From Sinomicrobium sp. (lineage in GTDB: Bacteria > Bacteroidota > Bacteroidia > Flavobacteriales > Flavobacteriaceae): DNA of 64,000 nucleotides. The stretch lies in the NCBI GenBank assembly GCA_029266035.1, contig JAJUFH010000007.1, positions 38,383 to 102,382 of the forward strand, given 5' to 3'. Of this stretch, positions 17,907 through 26,746 are shown one piece after another. The translations under genes were made by a program, and so were the position numbers. How positions within the stretch are numbered: the first letter of the stretch is position 1; every line of letters begins with the position of its first letter. Under the pieces are notes generated by a model, which saw nothing but the letters and a program-made list of their open reading frames with translations, was not told where the DNA came from and made no database searches.

Positions 17907-19400
17907 TTACATTACTTGTGTTTCGGGTAAATTGTTTTGTTTTTCTTCTTGAGATCTTCTGCTTGTGTCCAACAAGAGAAGTAGTCCGAAAAAGGTGATG
18001 GCGCCATTGAGGATGAGGATAAAGAAACCAAAGTCGAATCCAAATCGCTCTGCGACTGCATCTGAGATAAAATAAGACAGCACGGGAGCAGCAATGGCCA
18101 CAAGGGGCACCCATTTGTCTTTTACATTCCAGCGGGTAAACAATCCGAATGTGTATAGCCCTAATAGTGGTCCGTAGGTGTATCCGGCAAAGACGAAGAG
18201 TTTTGCGATAACGCTTTCGTCTTTGATAACGTATTTGAATATCACAATGACCAGTATGAGCACAGCGGAGATGAGTATGTGTACCCTTTTTCTGATGCTG
18301 ACCTGCTTTTGTTTGTCTTTGTGTTTTTCAATATTTAGTATATCTACGCTGAAAGAGGTTGTGAGTGAGGTGAGGGCACTATCGGCGCTGCTGTATGCTG
18401 CAGCGATCAATCCGATGAGAAAGGTGACAAATATCCAAGGACCGAGATGGTCTTTGGCTAGAACAGGAAAGAGCTCGTCTCCGCGGGCGTCTACCCCATT
18501 TTTTCTGGCGTATATTGTAAGCAGTAGTCCGAGAACCATAAAAAAGAAGTTGACCATAATGAGTACCACTGTAAACCAGAACATATTTTTTTGTGCGTCC
18601 TTAAGACTTCGACAAGTGAGGTTTTTTTGCATCATATCCTGATCCAGTCCGGTCATGACGATGGCGATAAAGGCTCCTGAAAAAAACTGTTTCCAAAAGT
18701 AGTCAGCACTTTTGTAATCATCGAAAAAGAATATCTGTGAGAGCTCGCTTTCCGAAACGTAGGAGATGAGCCCCTTTTCTGAAATACCCAAATCGCCATA
18801 CACAGAAAGCAGGGCTACACCAACAGCGATAAGCATAAACAGCGTCTGAAGCGTATCGGTCCACACTATGGTTTTTATACCCGATTTAAAGGTGTACAGC
18901 CAGATAAGTAGTATAGCCATAGTGACTGTAGCCCAGAAAGGGATACCCAATTCGTCAAACAATATAACCTGTAAAACATTGGCGATGAGGAATAGTCTGA
19001 AGCTGGAACCTATAATTCTCGAAATAAGGAAAAAGGAGGCTCCTGTCTTGTAGCTGTAATCGCCAAATCGCTCGCCGAGGTAGGTGTATATGGAGGTCAG
19101 ATTGAGTCGATAATACAGTGGTAGGAGTACGGTGCCTATCACCAGATATCCGAGGATATAGCCGAATACCACCTGCATATAACTGAACTGGGAGGCCTCG
19201 ACCCATCCCGGAACTGAGATAAAAGTGACCCCACTCAGGGATGCTCCTATCATTCCGAAGGCTACAACATACCAAGGTGACTGTCTTTTGGCTTTGAAAA
19301 AGGTGTCGTTGTCGTTGTCATCTGTTCCGGTGAAGTATGAAATCAGAATGAGAAGTCCGAAGTAAGCAGCTATGATTAAGAGGATATAAGCGGGTTGCAT
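17907..19400 (-). CDS. Sodium:solute symporter (SSS family)
   Basis: 497 residues with about thirteen membrane segments. Typical family stretches are DTFFKAKRQSPWYVVAFGMIGASLSGVTFISVPGWV near the N-terminus and FLIGLIAAAYSSADSALTSLTTSFSVDIL, which carries the Na+-site serines. Members move sugars, proline, pantothenate or other solutes with sodium; the substrate cannot be read. The start is set at the ATG at 19400 (MQPAYILLIIAAYFGLLIL, first helix) rather than the TTG at 19424. The gene is next to thrS but 89 bases away and probably a separate unit; it is divergent from recR. Confidence 0.92.
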   Translation of the reverse strand: MQPAYILLIIAAYFGLLILISYFTGTDDNDNDTFFKAKRQSPWYVVAFGMIGASLSGVTFISVPGWVEASQFSYMQVVFGYILGYLVIGTVLLPLYYRLNLTSIYTYLGERFGDYSYKTGASFFLISRIIGSSFRLFLIANVLQVILFDELGIPFWATVTMAILLIWLYTFKSGIKTIVWTDTLQTLFMLIAVGVALLSVYGDLGISEKGLISYVSESELSQIFFFDDYKSADYFWKQFFSGAFIAIVMTGLDQDMMQKNLTCRSLKDAQKNMFWFTVVLIMVNFFFMVLGLLLTIYARKNGVDARGDELFPVLAKDHLGPWIFVTFLIGLIAAAYSSADSALTSLTTSFSVDILNIEKHKDKQKQVSIRKRVHILISAVLILVIVIFKYVIKDESVIAKLFVFAGYTYGPLLGLYTFGLFTRWNVKDKWVPLVAIAAPVLSYFISDAVAERFGFDFGFFILILNGAITFFGLLLLLDTSRRSQEEKQNNLPETQVM

Positions 19401-19481
19401 AAGGTGAAATTTTAAGGAGACCAAAATACAAAACTTAAACAGTACCCTAATATCTGTTGCGAATTTTTTACTTTTGTGCTT

Positions 19482-20099
19482 ATGGAATTCTCTTCAGGCT
19501 TATTGGAAAATGCGGTCAGGGAAATGTCTCAGCTTCCGGGTATAGGAAAGCGCACAGCCCTGCGATTGGTACTTCATTTGCTGCGACAACCCTCGGAGCA
19601 AACGGAGCGTCTCACTTATGCTCTTAGGAGTTTGAGGGATGAGGTGAAGTACTGTTCCAATTGTCACAATATTTCGGACAGCGACCTGTGTGAGATATGT
19701 GCCAATCCGAAAAGAGACAGCTCGTTGGTGTGTGTGGTAGAAGATATTCGCGATGTGATGGCGATTGAAAACACAAGTCAGTACCGCGGGCACTATCACG
19801 TATTGGGAGGCAAAATATCTCCTATGGATGGTGTTGGACCTAATAATCTGACTATTTCCTCGTTGGTAGATAAGGTGAAGGAAGGAAAGGTAAAAGAAGT
19901 TATTTTTGCCTTGAGCTCTACCATGGAGGGGGATACTACTAATTTTTATATTTATCGGCAGATAGAGGCTTATGGGGTGACGACCTCCACTATAGCGAGG
20001 GGTATTGCTGTAGGGGATGAACTGGAATATGCCGACGAAGTGACACTGGGTAGAAGTATACTGAATCGCATCCCTTTTGAGAATTCGCTAAAACGTTGA
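19482..20099 (+). CDS. recR: Recombination mediator protein RecR
   Basis: 205 residues from the ATG at 19482. N-terminal HhH region [17 protein letters not shown], zinc finger [16 protein letters not shown] (about 58-73), Toprim domain starting [16 protein letters not shown], and a C-terminal Walker-like [16 protein letters not shown]. With RecO (and RecF) it loads RecA on SSB-coated DNA. A TACTTTTG promoter element (19469-19476) lies six bases before the ATG and overlaps the alternative GTG start at 19476, so the ATG is used, on a nearly leaderless transcript if this box is right. Confidence 0.96.
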   Translation: MEFSSGLLENAVREMSQLPGIGKRTALRLVLHLLRQPSEQTERLTYALRSLRDEVKYCSNCHNISDSDLCEICANPKRDSSLVCVVEDIRDVMAIENTSQYRGHYHVLGGKISPMDGVGPNNLTISSLVDKVKEGKVKEVIFALSSTMEGDTTNFYIYRQIEAYGVTTSTIARGIAVGDELEYADEVTLGRSILNRIPFENSLKR

Positions 20100-20277
20100 A
20101 AGTGGTAAATGGAGAGCCAATATCTTGAAAGAAGAAGCTGAGGATTTCGATTTTTTAAACATCGAAATTTGATGATTTGACGATTGAGGGCTATTTTTTC
20201 GAGGTTAGAATACTTTTTTTTCAATGAAATACGTTTTTTTTAATTAATTTCGCAACAATAAATTTTAAATCGGTACT

Positions 20278-21588
20278 ATGGCAAAATTTGAACTCAAGTT
20301 GCCCAAAATGGGTGAAAGTGTCGCTGAGGCAACGATTACTTCGTGGTTGAAGGAGGTAGGAGACCGTATAGAGATGGATGAAGCTGTTTTGGAAATAGCT
20401 ACCGACAAGGTCGATTCTGAGGTGCCTAGCGAGGTAGAAGGGGTGTTGGTAGAGCAGTGTTTTGGAGTAGATGAGGTAGTTCAAGTAGGGCAAACCATAG
20501 CGATTATAGAAACAGAAGGAGGAGACGTAGCGAGCAGTGAAGAAGTTGAGACGGTTGATGAGGGTTCTGTGACTGAAGTAGAAAAAGCTGTAGAAACTGC
20601 AAAAGCTTCAGTGTCTGTAGTAGCTCCCGGAACCTCAAACCTGCCAACTTCGGGGAGGTTTTATTCTCCTTTAGTAAGGAATATAGCCCGGGAAGAAGGG
20701 ATATCTTTTGAGGAACTCGAAAAAATATCCGGTACTGGAAAAGACGGAAGGGTGACTAAAAGCGATATGCTGAGCTATATCGAAAACAGGACAGCGGCTC
20801 CGACAAAAGAAAAATCGGCACCACAGAAGGCGGTGGCGGCAGTCTCTACTGCTGTGAGCTTGACGAATACGGCTACCGGAGAGGATGAAATCATAGAAAT
20901 GGATAGGATGCGAAAACTTATTTCGCACCATATGATACAAAGTGTGCAAACTTCGGCCCACGTTCAGAGTTTTGTGGAGGTCGATGTGACCAATGTTGTA
21001 AACTGGCGCAACAGAACTAAGGTGGCATTTGAAAAACAAGAAGGAGAAAAGCTCACTTTTACTCCTATTTTTATGGAGGCGATAGCCAAGGCCTTACGCG
21101 ATTATCCGATGATGAATATCTCGGTGGATGGAGACAAGATTATCAAAAAGAAAAATATCAATCTCGGTATGGCTACAGCTTTGCCGAGTGGTAACCTCAT
21201 AGTTCCGGTAATTCGGAACGCCGATCAGCTGAACTTGGTGGGGCTGGCCCGACAAGTAAACGATCTTGCCCGAAGAGCGAGAGAGAATAAACTGAAGCCC
21301 GATGAGGTTCAGGATGGAACTTATACGGTGACTAATGTGGGTACCTTTGGCAGTATTATGGGAACACCGATTATCAATCAGCCGCAAGTGGGTATATTGG
21401 CATTGGGAGCTATAAGAAAAGTGCCGGCAGTTATCGAAACCCCCGAAGGAGATTTTATAGGAATAAGACATAGAATGTTCTTGTCTCACAGTTACGATCA
21501 CAGGGTGGTAGACGGCGCTCTCGGCGGAATGTTTGTAAAGCGTGTTGCCGAGTATCTCGAAGCTTGGGACACGGATAGAACAGTGTAG
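20278..21588 (+). CDS. Dihydrolipoamide acyltransferase (E2 of a 2-oxoacid dehydrogenase complex)
   Basis: 436 residues. Lipoyl domain 1-76 with lipoyl lysine K44 in EIATDKVDSEV, a flexible Ala/Glu/Val-rich linker, a peripheral-subunit-binding domain (about 133-168; PLVRNIAREEGISFEELEKISGTG), a second linker, and the CAT-fold catalytic domain (about 200-436) with the active-site HRVVDG. Domain order and IATDKVDSEVPSEVEG fit the branched-chain type (BkdB-like), but pyruvate or 2-oxoglutarate E2 cannot be excluded. E1 and E3 are not adjacent, so the gene stands alone. A terminator follows at 21661. Confidence 0.93.
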   Translation: MAKFELKLPKMGESVAEATITSWLKEVGDRIEMDEAVLEIATDKVDSEVPSEVEGVLVEQCFGVDEVVQVGQTIAIIETEGGDVASSEEVETVDEGSVTEVEKAVETAKASVSVVAPGTSNLPTSGRFYSPLVRNIAREEGISFEELEKISGTGKDGRVTKSDMLSYIENRTAAPTKEKSAPQKAVAAVSTAVSLTNTATGEDEIIEMDRMRKLISHHMIQSVQTSAHVQSFVEVDVTNVVNWRNRTKVAFEKQEGEKLTFTPIFMEAIAKALRDYPMMNISVDGDKIIKKKNINLGMATALPSGNLIVPVIRNADQLNLVGLARQVNDLARRARENKLKPDEVQDGTYTVTNVGTFGSIMGTPIINQPQVGILALGAIRKVPAVIETPEGDFIGIRHRMFLSHSYDHRVVDGALGGMFVKRVAEYLEAWDTDRTV

Positions 21589-21658
21589 AGGAGTAATGGT
21601 ATAGACGAACAGATGCATATACCCGAAAAAGCAATATTAGCACTCTTAGATTTATTGG

Positions 21659-21693
21659 AAAAAAGCCCCGGCATTGTCCGGGGTTTTCTTTTA
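21659..21693 (+). terminator. Rho-independent terminator after the E2 gene
   Basis: AAAGCCCCGG / CCGGGGTTTT stem with a CATTGT loop, followed by CTTTT. It is 70 bases beyond the E2 stop. Confidence 0.82.
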
Positions 21694-21742
21694 CAATTTT
21701 TATCTTTACCGATATTTATACACAGAAATTTTTATCGTATTC

Positions 21743-22519
21743 ATGGAACTTAAACTCACCAGACCCATCTGTTTTTTCGACCTGGAAACCACAGGTACTG
21801 ATGTGGCAAAAGATCGTATTGTAGAAATATCGGTACTCAAAGTATACCCCAATGGAAATAAAGAGAGCAGAACTTGGCTGGTTAATCCCGGAGTTCCAAT
21901 ACCTCCCCACTCTTCGGCTATTCACGGGATTACCGACGATAAGGTAGCTGGAGAACCGCTTTTTAAGGATTTGTCTAAAGAGGTTTACAATATGATAAAA
22001 GACAGCGATTTGGCAGGGTATAATTCCAATCGTTTCGATATTCCTCTACTCGCAGAAGAGATGCTGCGTGCAGGAGTAGACTTCGATATGAAAAACAGAT
22101 TTGCCGTAGATGTGCAAACTGTTTTTCACCAGATGGAAAAAAGGACGCTCGAAGCAGCTTACAAATTTTATTGCGACAAGACCCTAGAAAATGCACATTC
22201 TGCAGAAGCCGATACTACAGCTACCTACGAAGTGCTTAAGGCACAGTTGGATCGCTATGATGAATTGCAAAACGACATCGCTTTTCTCTCTGAATTTACA
22301 ACCCGTAAGCAAACTGCAGATTTTGCGGGCTATATAGTGTATAACGAAAATAAGGAAGAGGTTTTTGGTTTCGGAAAACACAAAGGCAAATTGGTGGAGG
22401 AAGTCTTGGAAAAAGAACCCGGATACTTCGGCTGGTTGCTCAATGCCGATTTTCCCCTGTACACCAAAAAAGTGCTCACAGGAATAAAACTTCGCAAGCT
22501 AAACAACAAATTGTCTTGA
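21743..22519 (+). CDS. DnaQ-like 3'-5' exonuclease
   Basis: 258 residues from the ATG at 21743 (MELKLTRPICFFDLETTGTD). DEDDh exonuclease motifs are visible: Exo I FFDLETTGTD, Exo II YNSNRFDIPLL, Exo III HSAEADTTATYEV. The C-terminal 80 residues include FGFGKHKGKLVEEVLEKEPGYFGWLLNADFP, which is the DUF3820-type module often joined to these nucleases in Bacteroidota. It may be a stand-alone proofreading or repair exonuclease; which polymerase it serves is unknown. The in-frame ATG at 21674 lies within the terminator and is unlikely to be used. Confidence 0.9.
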   Translation: MELKLTRPICFFDLETTGTDVAKDRIVEISVLKVYPNGNKESRTWLVNPGVPIPPHSSAIHGITDDKVAGEPLFKDLSKEVYNMIKDSDLAGYNSNRFDIPLLAEEMLRAGVDFDMKNRFAVDVQTVFHQMEKRTLEAAYKFYCDKTLENAHSAEADTTATYEVLKAQLDRYDELQNDIAFLSEFTTRKQTADFAGYIVYNENKEEVFGFGKHKGKLVEEVLEKEPGYFGWLLNADFPLYTKKVLTGIKLRKLNNKLS

Positions 22520-22563
22520 GAAGATCAAACCGCAACCATAAATCACAAACTACAAACTAAACC

Positions 22564-23172
22564 ATGAAAACTATATGTGTAGGGCGAAATTATACCGAAC
22601 ATATTGAAGAGTTGGCTAATGAAAGGCCACAGAATCCGGTATTGTTTATGAAGCCAGATACGGCTCTTTTAAGGGAGAGGGATTTTTATATTCCAGAATT
22701 CAGCAAGGAAGTGCATTACGAAGTGGAAGTACTCGTCAAGATAGGAAAAGTAGGGAAGTATATAGACGCCCGTTTTGCGCATAAGTATTACGACGAGGTG
22801 GGGCTTGGGTTGGATTTTACCGCCAGAGATCTTCAGAGTAGGCTGAAGGAGAAAGGTTTGCCGTGGGAAATAGCAAAGGGTTTCGACGGTTCTATGGTAG
22901 TGGGTAAATGGTATCCCAAAGAGCGTTTTAAAGATCTGAATGATATCCGTTTCCGATTAGAGAAGAACGGGGAGGTAGTTCAGCTGGGGCATACCGCTCT
23001 TATGTTGTGGAAAATAAACGAACTTATCGCCTATATATCGCAGTATTTCACCTTGAAAAAGGGAGATGTTATTTTTACCGGAACTCCCTCTGGGGTAGGA
23101 CCGGTAACGGCTGGAGATCGTCTGGAAGGCTTTCTTGAAGACGAAATGTCTTTTTCTCTCGGGATAAAATAA
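22564..23172 (+). CDS. Fumarylacetoacetate hydrolase (FAH) family protein
   Basis: 202 residues, a compact single-domain FAH protein. Seen: ICVGRNYTEHIEELAN, PVLFMKPDTALL, the metal-binding EVHYEVEVLVKIG, GLGLDFTARDLQ, AKGFDGSMVVGKW and DVIFTGTPSGVGPVTAGDRLEG. The family includes acylpyruvases and oxaloacetate decarboxylases. The exact substrate cannot be told. It lies 44 bases after the exonuclease gene and 50 bases before the Hpt gene, possibly one transcript. Confidence 0.93.
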   Translation: MKTICVGRNYTEHIEELANERPQNPVLFMKPDTALLRERDFYIPEFSKEVHYEVEVLVKIGKVGKYIDARFAHKYYDEVGLGLDFTARDLQSRLKEKGLPWEIAKGFDGSMVVGKWYPKERFKDLNDIRFRLEKNGEVVQLGHTALMLWKINELIAYISQYFTLKKGDVIFTGTPSGVGPVTAGDRLEGFLEDEMSFSLGIK

Positions 23173-23222
23173 AGCAATTTCAATACTGGTGAAATGAAGG
23201 GCGATGCCCGATCTTTTAGGAT

Positions 23223-23561
23223 ATGATGTATAATCTGGAAAAACTACAAGAGCTGTCAGAGGGAGATCAGGAGTTTATAAACTCGATTGTCACTGTTTTT
23301 GTAGACGATACTCCTGCCGATCTCGCGGACTTGAAGCTGGCGGTGGCGTCGGGAGACTTTGAGGAGATATACCGGAAAGCGCACAAGATAAAACCCAACC
23401 TCGATCTGTTGGGGATGGAAGAAGGAATAGAGTTGATTCTCGAAATTGAGAAGGACGCCAAGAATAGCGCCCCTCTTTCGGCTATAGAAGAGAAGACTGA
23501 GCGCGTTGGCAAAGTGATAGAAGAGACGATAAAAAAATTAATCGCTGATTTCGGAAACTGA
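23223..23561 (+). CDS. Hpt-domain phosphotransfer protein
   Basis: 112 residues forming one four-helix Hpt domain. The phosphoacceptor is H54 in YRKAHKIKPNLDLLGM. The usual AHxLKGxS has become AHKIKPNL, a known variant. Such proteins relay phosphate between hybrid kinases and response regulators, but neither partner is near here. The stop overlaps the start of cinA (TGATG), so the two are translationally coupled, although their roles have no obvious link. The second codon is also ATG (23226). Confidence 0.88.
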   Translation: MMYNLEKLQELSEGDQEFINSIVTVFVDDTPADLADLKLAVASGDFEEIYRKAHKIKPNLDLLGMEEGIELILEIEKDAKNSAPLSAIEEKTERVGKVIEETIKKLIADFGN

Positions 23562-24808
23562 TGCAAGCTGAAATAATAACTATAGGCGATGAGCTGCTGA
23601 TAGGGCAGGTAGTGGATACCAATGCCACTTTTGTTGCAGGTGAACTCAATAGTATTGGAATTTCTGTATGTCAGATTACCTCTGTGCAAGACGAGGAACA
23701 GCACATATTAACCACCTTGAAGGAAGCCGGAGAGAGAGCGGATATTATTGTGATTACAGGAGGTCTAGGGCCTACCAAAGACGATATTACCAAACGCACC
23801 TTATGTCGCTTTTTTGAAGATAGCCTGGTTCAGAATAAGGAGGTATTAAGGCATATAGAAGAATTGTTTAAAGGACGTGTGAACGGTGAGTTATCCGAAT
23901 TAAACCGCAGTCAGGCTCTAGTGCCTTCGAGAGCTGAGGTATTGACAAACCGCTTTGGAACCGCTCCCGGAATGTGGATGGAGAAGGCTGGTAAAGTCTA
24001 TATTTTTCTGCCCGGAGTGCCTCTGGAAATGGAGGCGCTTGTAAGGGATGAGGTGTTGCCTAGATTGCAAGATGCTTTCGAACGCCCATTTATACTACAT
24101 CGCACCCTTATCACCTATGGTATGGGGGAAAGTGATATTGCCAATATGTTGGAAGCTTGGGAAGATGCACTTCCCGACTTTGTGAAACTGGCCTATCTTC
24201 CGGATATAGGAAAGGTTCGATTGCGACTCACCGCCAAAGGAAGTGATAGAGAACAGATAGAGGCAGTTGTAGACCAGAAGTTGAAAGAACTATACGCTAT
24301 ACTTGGCGATGTGATTTTCGATGTGGAACAGGGGCAACCATTGGAAATACTGCTCAAACGATTGCTGACTGAAAAAGGGAATACCCTAGCTTTGGCGGAG
24401 AGTTGTACCGGTGGGCGAATCGCTGCACAGCTGACCTCCGTTCCGGGAGCTTCGGCTTATTTTAAAGGAGGAATAGTGAGTTATGCCACCGAGCTCAAGA
24501 AGGATATACTCGGCATACCATCTTCTCTTATCGATAAGTACAGCGTAGTCAGTGAAGAAGTAGCATGTGCCATGGCAAAGAGCATTCGCAAGTTGCTAAA
24601 AACCGACTATGCCTTAGCGACTACAGGAAATGCAGGTCCTTCAAAGGGAGAATCCGACGCTGCTGTTGGAACGGCCTTTATAGGACTAGCTACTCCAGAA
24701 CGAGTGTATGCCCAAAAATTTAACTTCGGAAACCACCGGGAGAAAGTTGTGAACAGAGCTGTGACCAAGGCTTTGGAAATACTCGGAAAAGAAATTTTAA
24801 AAAATTGA
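23561..24808 (+). CDS. cinA: CinA family nicotinamide-nucleotide amidase / ADP-ribose pyrophosphatase
   Basis: 415 residues, usual for full-length CinA. N-terminal COG1058/MoCF-like domain (1-170; IITIGDELLIGQVVDTNA, VITGGLGPTKDDITK, FGTAPGMW, LPGVPLEME), a middle linker domain, and the C-terminal amidase domain (about 260-415; LALAESCTGGRIAAQLTSVPGASAYFKGGIVSY, TTGNAGP). It takes part in NAD salvage by deamidating NMN. The reading frame overlaps the Hpt stop by one base. Confidence 0.94.
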   Translation: MQAEIITIGDELLIGQVVDTNATFVAGELNSIGISVCQITSVQDEEQHILTTLKEAGERADIIVITGGLGPTKDDITKRTLCRFFEDSLVQNKEVLRHIEELFKGRVNGELSELNRSQALVPSRAEVLTNRFGTAPGMWMEKAGKVYIFLPGVPLEMEALVRDEVLPRLQDAFERPFILHRTLITYGMGESDIANMLEAWEDALPDFVKLAYLPDIGKVRLRLTAKGSDREQIEAVVDQKLKELYAILGDVIFDVEQGQPLEILLKRLLTEKGNTLALAESCTGGRIAAQLTSVPGASAYFKGGIVSYATELKKDILGIPSSLIDKYSVVSEEVACAMAKSIRKLLKTDYALATTGNAGPSKGESDAAVGTAFIGLATPERVYAQKFNFGNHREKVVNRAVTKALEILGKEILKN

Positions 24809-24818
24809 TTGGTCTCTC

Positions 24819-24849
24819 TTGTCCGTCACTAAAAAAATTCGTTAATTTG
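24819..24849 (+). promoter_or_regulatory. Promoter of the rpmB-rpmG-bL38 cluster
   Basis: TTG at 24819-24821, 20-base spacer, TTAATTTG at 24842-24849 (one mismatch to TAnnTTTG), just after the cinA stop and 36 bases before the rpmB ATG. Confidence 0.55.
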
Positions 24850-24885
24850 CACCCTGTTTTAAATAAACACAAAAGTATAGAAGAA

Positions 24886-25122
24886 ATGTCAAGAGTTTGT
24901 GAGCTTACCGGAAAAAAGGCAATGGTGGGAAACAATGTTTCTCACGCTATGAATAAGACGAAGCGTAAATTCGATATCAACCTTACCAAAAAACGCTTTT
25001 ACATTCCAGAAGAAGATCGTTGGATTACGCTGAAGATATCTACCGCTGCGTTGAAAAACATCAACAAGAAAGGAATTTCAGCCGTGCTGAAAGAAGCCAG
25101 AGCTAAAGGATATTACAAATAA
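24886..25122 (+). CDS. rpmB: 50S ribosomal protein L28
   Basis: 78 residues from the ATG at 24886. Begins MSRVCELTGKKAMVGNNVSHAMNKTKRKF and continues as a normal L28. Only one cysteine remains, so this is the zinc-free form. It is followed by rpmG and the DUF4295/bL38 gene, the conserved Bacteroidota order. Confidence 0.98.
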   Translation: MSRVCELTGKKAMVGNNVSHAMNKTKRKFDINLTKKRFYIPEEDRWITLKISTAALKNINKKGISAVLKEARAKGYYK

Positions 25123-25149
25123 TCGTTTTTTTAAGAAAAGCATAGAGAG

Positions 25150-25332
25150 ATGGCAAAGAAAGGTAATAGAATACAGGTAATATTGGAGTGCACTGAGCAC
25201 AAGGAGTCTGGTATGCCTGGAACGTCGAGATATATAACAACCAAGAACAAGAAGAATACGCCCGATAGGTTGGAGATTAAGAAATTCAACCCTATCTTGA
25301 AGCGAATGACTGTTCACAAAGAAATAAAATAA
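25150..25332 (+). CDS. rpmG: 50S ribosomal protein L33
   Basis: 60 residues. [21 protein letters not shown]...[24 protein letters not shown] is L33 of the zinc-free type (single Cys). Lies 27 bases after rpmB and 8 bases before the bL38 gene. Confidence 0.98.
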   Translation: MAKKGNRIQVILECTEHKESGMPGTSRYITTKNKKNTPDRLEIKKFNPILKRMTVHKEIK

Positions 25333-25340
25333 TCTGAGTC

Positions 25341-25490
25341 ATGGCAAAGAAGACCGTAGCAACCTTACAGACCAAGTCTAAGAGACTGACTAAGGCCATT
25401 AAGATGGTGAAATCTCCTAAAACAGGAGCTTATACTTTTGTGGAATCAGTTATGGATCCTACACAGGTCAATGACTGGTTAAACAAATAA
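25341..25490 (+). CDS. DUF4295 protein, Bacteroidota-specific ribosomal protein bL38
   Basis: 49 residues, too short for most ORF lists. It starts MAKKTVATLQTKSKRLTKAI and contains MVKSPKTGAYTFVESVM and ends DWLNK. The family is restricted to Bacteroidota and nearly always follows rpmB-rpmG. As I recall, the Flavobacterium johnsoniae ribosome structure shows it as a 50S component named bL38; I could not check this here. A strong terminator follows. Confidence 0.9.
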   Translation: MAKKTVATLQTKSKRLTKAIKMVKSPKTGAYTFVESVMDPTQVNDWLNK

Positions 25491-25519
25491 TAGAAAAGAT
25501 CACAATACTTTTATATATT

Positions 25520-25553
25520 AGCTACTTCCAAATTGGAAGTAGCTTTTTGTTTT
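25520..25553 (+). terminator. Rho-independent terminator of the rpmB-rpmG-bL38 cluster
   Basis: Eleven-base perfect stem AGCTACTTCCA / TGGAAGTAGCT with an AAT loop, followed by TTTTGTTTTTTG. Confidence 0.88.
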
Positions 25554-25561
25554 TTGTTCCC

Positions 25562-25613
25562 CTTAAACTTTTTGGCTTCAATCTAAAAAGTTTAAGCGAG
25601 TTCTTTATCTTTG
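25562..25613 (+). promoter_or_regulatory. ftsY promoter region with a 12-base inverted repeat
   Basis: TATCTTTG at 25606-25613 is the -7 box. Upstream, CTTAAACTTTTT (25562-25573) and AAAAAGTTTAAG (25585-25596) form a perfect inverted repeat with an 11-base spacer. The right arm belongs to the 30-base motif shared with the promoter at 8538-8567. Confidence 0.55.
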
Positions 25614-25703
25614 ATGGGAAAAGTCGTTAAATATTTTTCTGGTAGCTGATATTGTAACACAGCATTACAGTATCAAAGTATATCAACTCAATAGTCTTAT
25701 TAA

Positions 25704-26657
25704 ATGAATTTGTTTAAGAAAATATTCTCCTCAGAGAAAAAAGAAACCCTAGATAAGGGATTGGAGAAGACCAAGACCAGTTTTTTCAGCAAGTTGAGTA
25801 AGGCCGTAGCGGGCAAGTCGAAGGTAGATGACGAAGTTCTCGACAATCTGGAAGAGGTATTGGTGAGCAGTGATGTTGGCGTAAATACAACCTTGAAAAT
25901 TATAGAGCGCATAGAAGAGCGAGTTTCTAAAGACAAATATCTCGGGACCGACGAACTCAATCGTATTTTACGTGAAGAAATAGCTGGTTTGCTCTCCGAA
26001 ACCAATATAGGTGAAGCCACCGATTTTTCTATTCCTTCAGACAAAAAACCTTATGTGATTATGGTGGTTGGGGTAAATGGCGTAGGTAAAACTACTACCA
26101 TAGGTAAGCTCGCCTATCAATTTAAGAAGCAGGGTAAAAAAGTAGTGCTGGGAGCTGCAGATACTTTCCGTGCAGCAGCAATCGACCAGTTGCAGGTATG
26201 GGCAGATCGGGTAGAGGTGCCTATTGTAAAGCAACAGATGGGAAGCGACCCGGCCTCCGTGGCTTTCGATACCCTTAAGTCTGCCGTAAACCAGGATGCC
26301 GATGTGGTGATTATCGATACAGCTGGAAGGCTGCACAATAAGGTCAACCTGATGAATGAGCTCACCAAGGTTAAACGAGTGATGCAAAAAGTGGTAGACG
26401 ACGCTCCTCACGATGTTCTTCTTGTACTCGACGGATCTACCGGACAAAATGCATTTGAACAAGCGAAACAGTTTACAAAAGCTACTGAGGTGACTTCACT
26501 TGCCGTGACCAAACTAGATGGTACCGCCAAAGGAGGAGTGGTTATCGGTATATCCGATCAGTTTCGCATCCCGGTAAAGTATATCGGCGTAGGTGAGGGG
26601 ATAGAAGATTTACAGGTGTTTAACAAATACGAGTTTGTAGATTCTTTCTTTAAGTAA
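25704..26657 (+). CDS. ftsY: Signal recognition particle receptor FtsY
   Basis: 317 residues. The GTPase brings SRP-ribosome complexes to the membrane. N-domain helices (about 20-95), then G-domain motifs: G1 GVNGVGKTTTIGKLA, DTFRAAAIDQL, G3 DTAGRLHNKVNLM, G4 TKLDGTAKGG and the closing GEGIEDLQVF. The acidic A-domain found in E. coli is reduced to a short basic/amphipathic N-terminus (MNLFKKIFSSEKKE), as is common in Bacteroidota. Has its own promoter. Confidence 0.97.
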   Translation: MNLFKKIFSSEKKETLDKGLEKTKTSFFSKLSKAVAGKSKVDDEVLDNLEEVLVSSDVGVNTTLKIIERIEERVSKDKYLGTDELNRILREEIAGLLSETNIGEATDFSIPSDKKPYVIMVVGVNGVGKTTTIGKLAYQFKKQGKKVVLGAADTFRAAAIDQLQVWADRVEVPIVKQQMGSDPASVAFDTLKSAVNQDADVVIIDTAGRLHNKVNLMNELTKVKRVMQKVVDDAPHDVLLVLDGSTGQNAFEQAKQFTKATEVTSLAVTKLDGTAKGGVVIGISDQFRIPVKYIGVGEGIEDLQVFNKYEFVDSFFK

Positions 26658-26746
26658 AAGTCTCCTCGGTTAAAATTTTAGCACAAAGAGATGACGATAG
26701 GAGTCGACGCTGAGATTTTTTGATCCGTATCCGCTGACCAAAAAGC

